From an uncultured Bacillota bacterium (GTDB lineage Bacteria > Bacillota > Clostridia > Peptostreptococcales > Anaerovoracaceae): 8,189 nucleotides of DNA. Below the pieces are notes generated by a model, which was given only the letters and a program-made list of their open reading frames with translations, was not told the DNA's origin and searched no databases. Of the stretch, positions 6,999-8,189 are shown piece by piece. The DNA lies in assembly GCA_947302945.1 (NCBI GenBank), contig CAMYWZ010000038.1, positions 1-8,189 on the forward strand, read 5' to 3'. The position numbers and the translations under genes were made by a program. Position 1 is the first letter of the stretch; each line of letters opens with the position of its first letter.

Positions 6999-8189
6999 AT
7001 TGCTTTGGGCCTGTGTACACAGACGTCCTTGGGACCTCCGCTTTAGCCTTTGACGCATCGGTCTCCACCCAGATGCAGGGCCTGACTCCGACGTTGCTGC
7101 TGGCTGCAGGGAAAGTCACGAAGGCCCCTATGTCAGTTACCGCCAGCGCCGCGCTCTGCGAATCGCCCATAGTCCTGGTCCAGTAATTAGCGTAGTGCCT
7201 TGTACTGGACTGATGGTATGTGGAAAAGCCGACCTTCGACCAGCTGATTATGGCCTGCGACGGCCTTGCGATCCTTCCTCCCGCCGCGTAGGAAAAGTCT
7301 ATGCCGAACGGCTCCCACGTCGCGAGCCAATCCGCCGGTCCGTTTGCCGCGCTTGCGAAGGTCGGGTAGTAACCGTCTTCCTTGCCCAGATATTCCATGA
7401 GCTCGCCGGCATCCGGCACGAACACCCGGTCTTCTGTGGCGCCGCCGCTGCTTACCGCTGCTATTCCGCCGTAACTGATGTGCGCCGCTCCGGCCTTCCA
7501 GTAACTTGCGAAATAGTCCGCGTAGCTCTTGTTTTCAAGCTTTGTGACGGCAACAGCCTGCTTTTCCTCTGCCGTAAAGACCGCGTTGAAGAAATCCCCG
7601 TTCAGGAATGCTCTCAGAGAGCTGTTCTCCCACGTCGTGTCCCCCGCCTTGTTGTTGAAAGCGTGGTCGTCTATGACGTCATTGCTGAGCAGCAGCACTT
7701 TGCTGCCCTCTTTGTCCAGAACCGTCCATACTATTGGGTCCGGACCGTTCGCCTGACAGGTGTCCTGCTCGTAGCTGCCGAAGACCACAGCATCGCCTAT
7801 GGACGCGGTGTTAACGTCCCTGTATCCTACCCTGCCTTCATGAATAGCGTCGATCTCCTCCTTGCTTACCGGGATGTAGACCTCCATGCCCTCCCTGCAC
7901 TCAAGGTGCAGGTTGCCGGAGCTATCCACGTAACAGCTGAAGAAGTCCTTGCCGACCTTGGCCATGTGCGCCTGTTCATCAACAGAGATCTCCTTTTCGG
8001 AGAAATCGAAGACCAGCTTCTCGTAATTGCTGCCGCCGTCCTCGCTTACCAGAATGCCGCTGCCGTCCGCGTGCAGCATGACGTACTTGCAGTAGCGGAA
8101 CGCTTCGATAAAGTGCGGATATTCGAAGCTGTTTCCGTTATATCCTACGGTCGGGACCACCAGTTTGGACGCGTCCTTCAGGCTTTCAC
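6997..8189 (-). CDS. DUF6273-domain protein, 3' portion (5' end outside window)
   Basis: The reading frame ends with TAA at 6999-6997 and stays open to the right edge. The first GTG in the frame is at 8160, but in-frame codons upstream (E-S-L-K-D-A-S-K-L) read as ordinary protein and no Shine-Dalgarno precedes it, so the gene is taken as 5'-truncated by the window. Counted from that GTG, about 122-365 match the DUF6273 pattern: GDAVVFGSYEQ, then I-V-W-T-V-L and LLLSND, TTWENSSLRAFLN, FTAEEKQAV, DRVFVPDAGELMEYL, NYWTRTM and the closing GVRPCIWVE. This family is common in gut Clostridia and often sits in secreted or surface proteins; its function is unknown and the fold is probably related to C-type lectin/sulfatase-modifying domains (inference). 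The region before it (about 20-100) is beta-rich and unrecognised. A short hydrophilic tail follows. Convergent with the dehydrogenase gene. Confidence 0.85.
   Translation of the reverse strand, partial: ESLKDASKLVVPTVGYNGNSFEYPHFIEAFRYCKYVMLHADGSGILVSEDGGSNYEKLVFDFSEKEISVDEQAHMAKVGKDFFSCYVDSSGNLHLECREGMEVYIPVSKEEIDAIHEGRVGYRDVNTASIGDAVVFGSYEQDTCQANGPDPIVWTVLDKEGSKVLLLSNDVIDDHAFNNKAGDTTWENSSLRAFLNGDFFNAVFTAEEKQAVAVTKLENKSYADYFASYWKAGAAHISYGGIAAVSSGGATEDRVFVPDAGELMEYLGKEDGYYPTFASAANGPADWLATWEPFGIDFSYAAGGRIARPSQAIISWSKVGFSTYHQSSTRHYANYWTRTMGDSQSAALAVTDIGAFVTFPAASSNVGVRPCIWVETDASKAKAEVPRTSVYTGPKQ

Noticed and set aside
6997..7500. DUF6273 C-terminus as a variable region of a diversity-generating retroelement
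   Set aside because: The fold is suggestive, but the codons are not AAY-rich, and no template repeat or reverse transcriptase is in the window.

Overview
The window is a GC-rich bacterial chromosome segment. Clear AGGAGG ribosome-binding sites, extended -10 promoters, a lipobox lipoprotein with clostridial-style CxxC repeats, a DUF2974/Mbeg1-like hydrolase, a SWIM-SNF2 protein and a DUF6273 protein together suggest an anaerobic Bacillota (Clostridia-type) genome. This assignment is inference; there is no rRNA or other taxonomic marker. I found no tRNA, rRNA, CRISPR array, insertion sequence or phage gene.

Left part (1-5951, minus strand): a compact three-gene operon read right to left. A promoter at about 5935-5951 drives a large SWIM/SNF2 helicase-like ATPase. 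Twelve bases after its stop comes a DUF2974 alpha/beta-hydrolase, whose stop overlaps by 4 bases (ATGA) the start of a lipoprotein made of exact 39-residue Cys/His repeats. The lipoprotein gene runs off the left edge. The tight spacing implies co-transcription and probably translational coupling of an intracellular DNA-acting motor, a lipase-like hydrolase and a surface-anchored, probably metal-binding or redox-active lipoprotein. The shared function is unknown.

Middle (5918-6020): a short divergent promoter region. Two extended -10 elements point in opposite directions and lie within each other's -35 zones, so the operon and the rightward gene may be transcribed competitively.

Right part (6021-8189): a plus-strand D-2-hydroxyacid dehydrogenase with all catalytic residues, ending in an intrinsic terminator whose stem includes the end of the coding region. 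Convergent to it, on the minus strand, is the 3' part of a DUF6273-domain protein whose reading frame stays open to the right edge. Its stop codon lies inside the dehydrogenase terminator's T-tract, so the hairpin probably serves both genes.

Apart from the 103-base promoter region, essentially the whole window is coding. No stretch longer than 300 bases lacks a gene.
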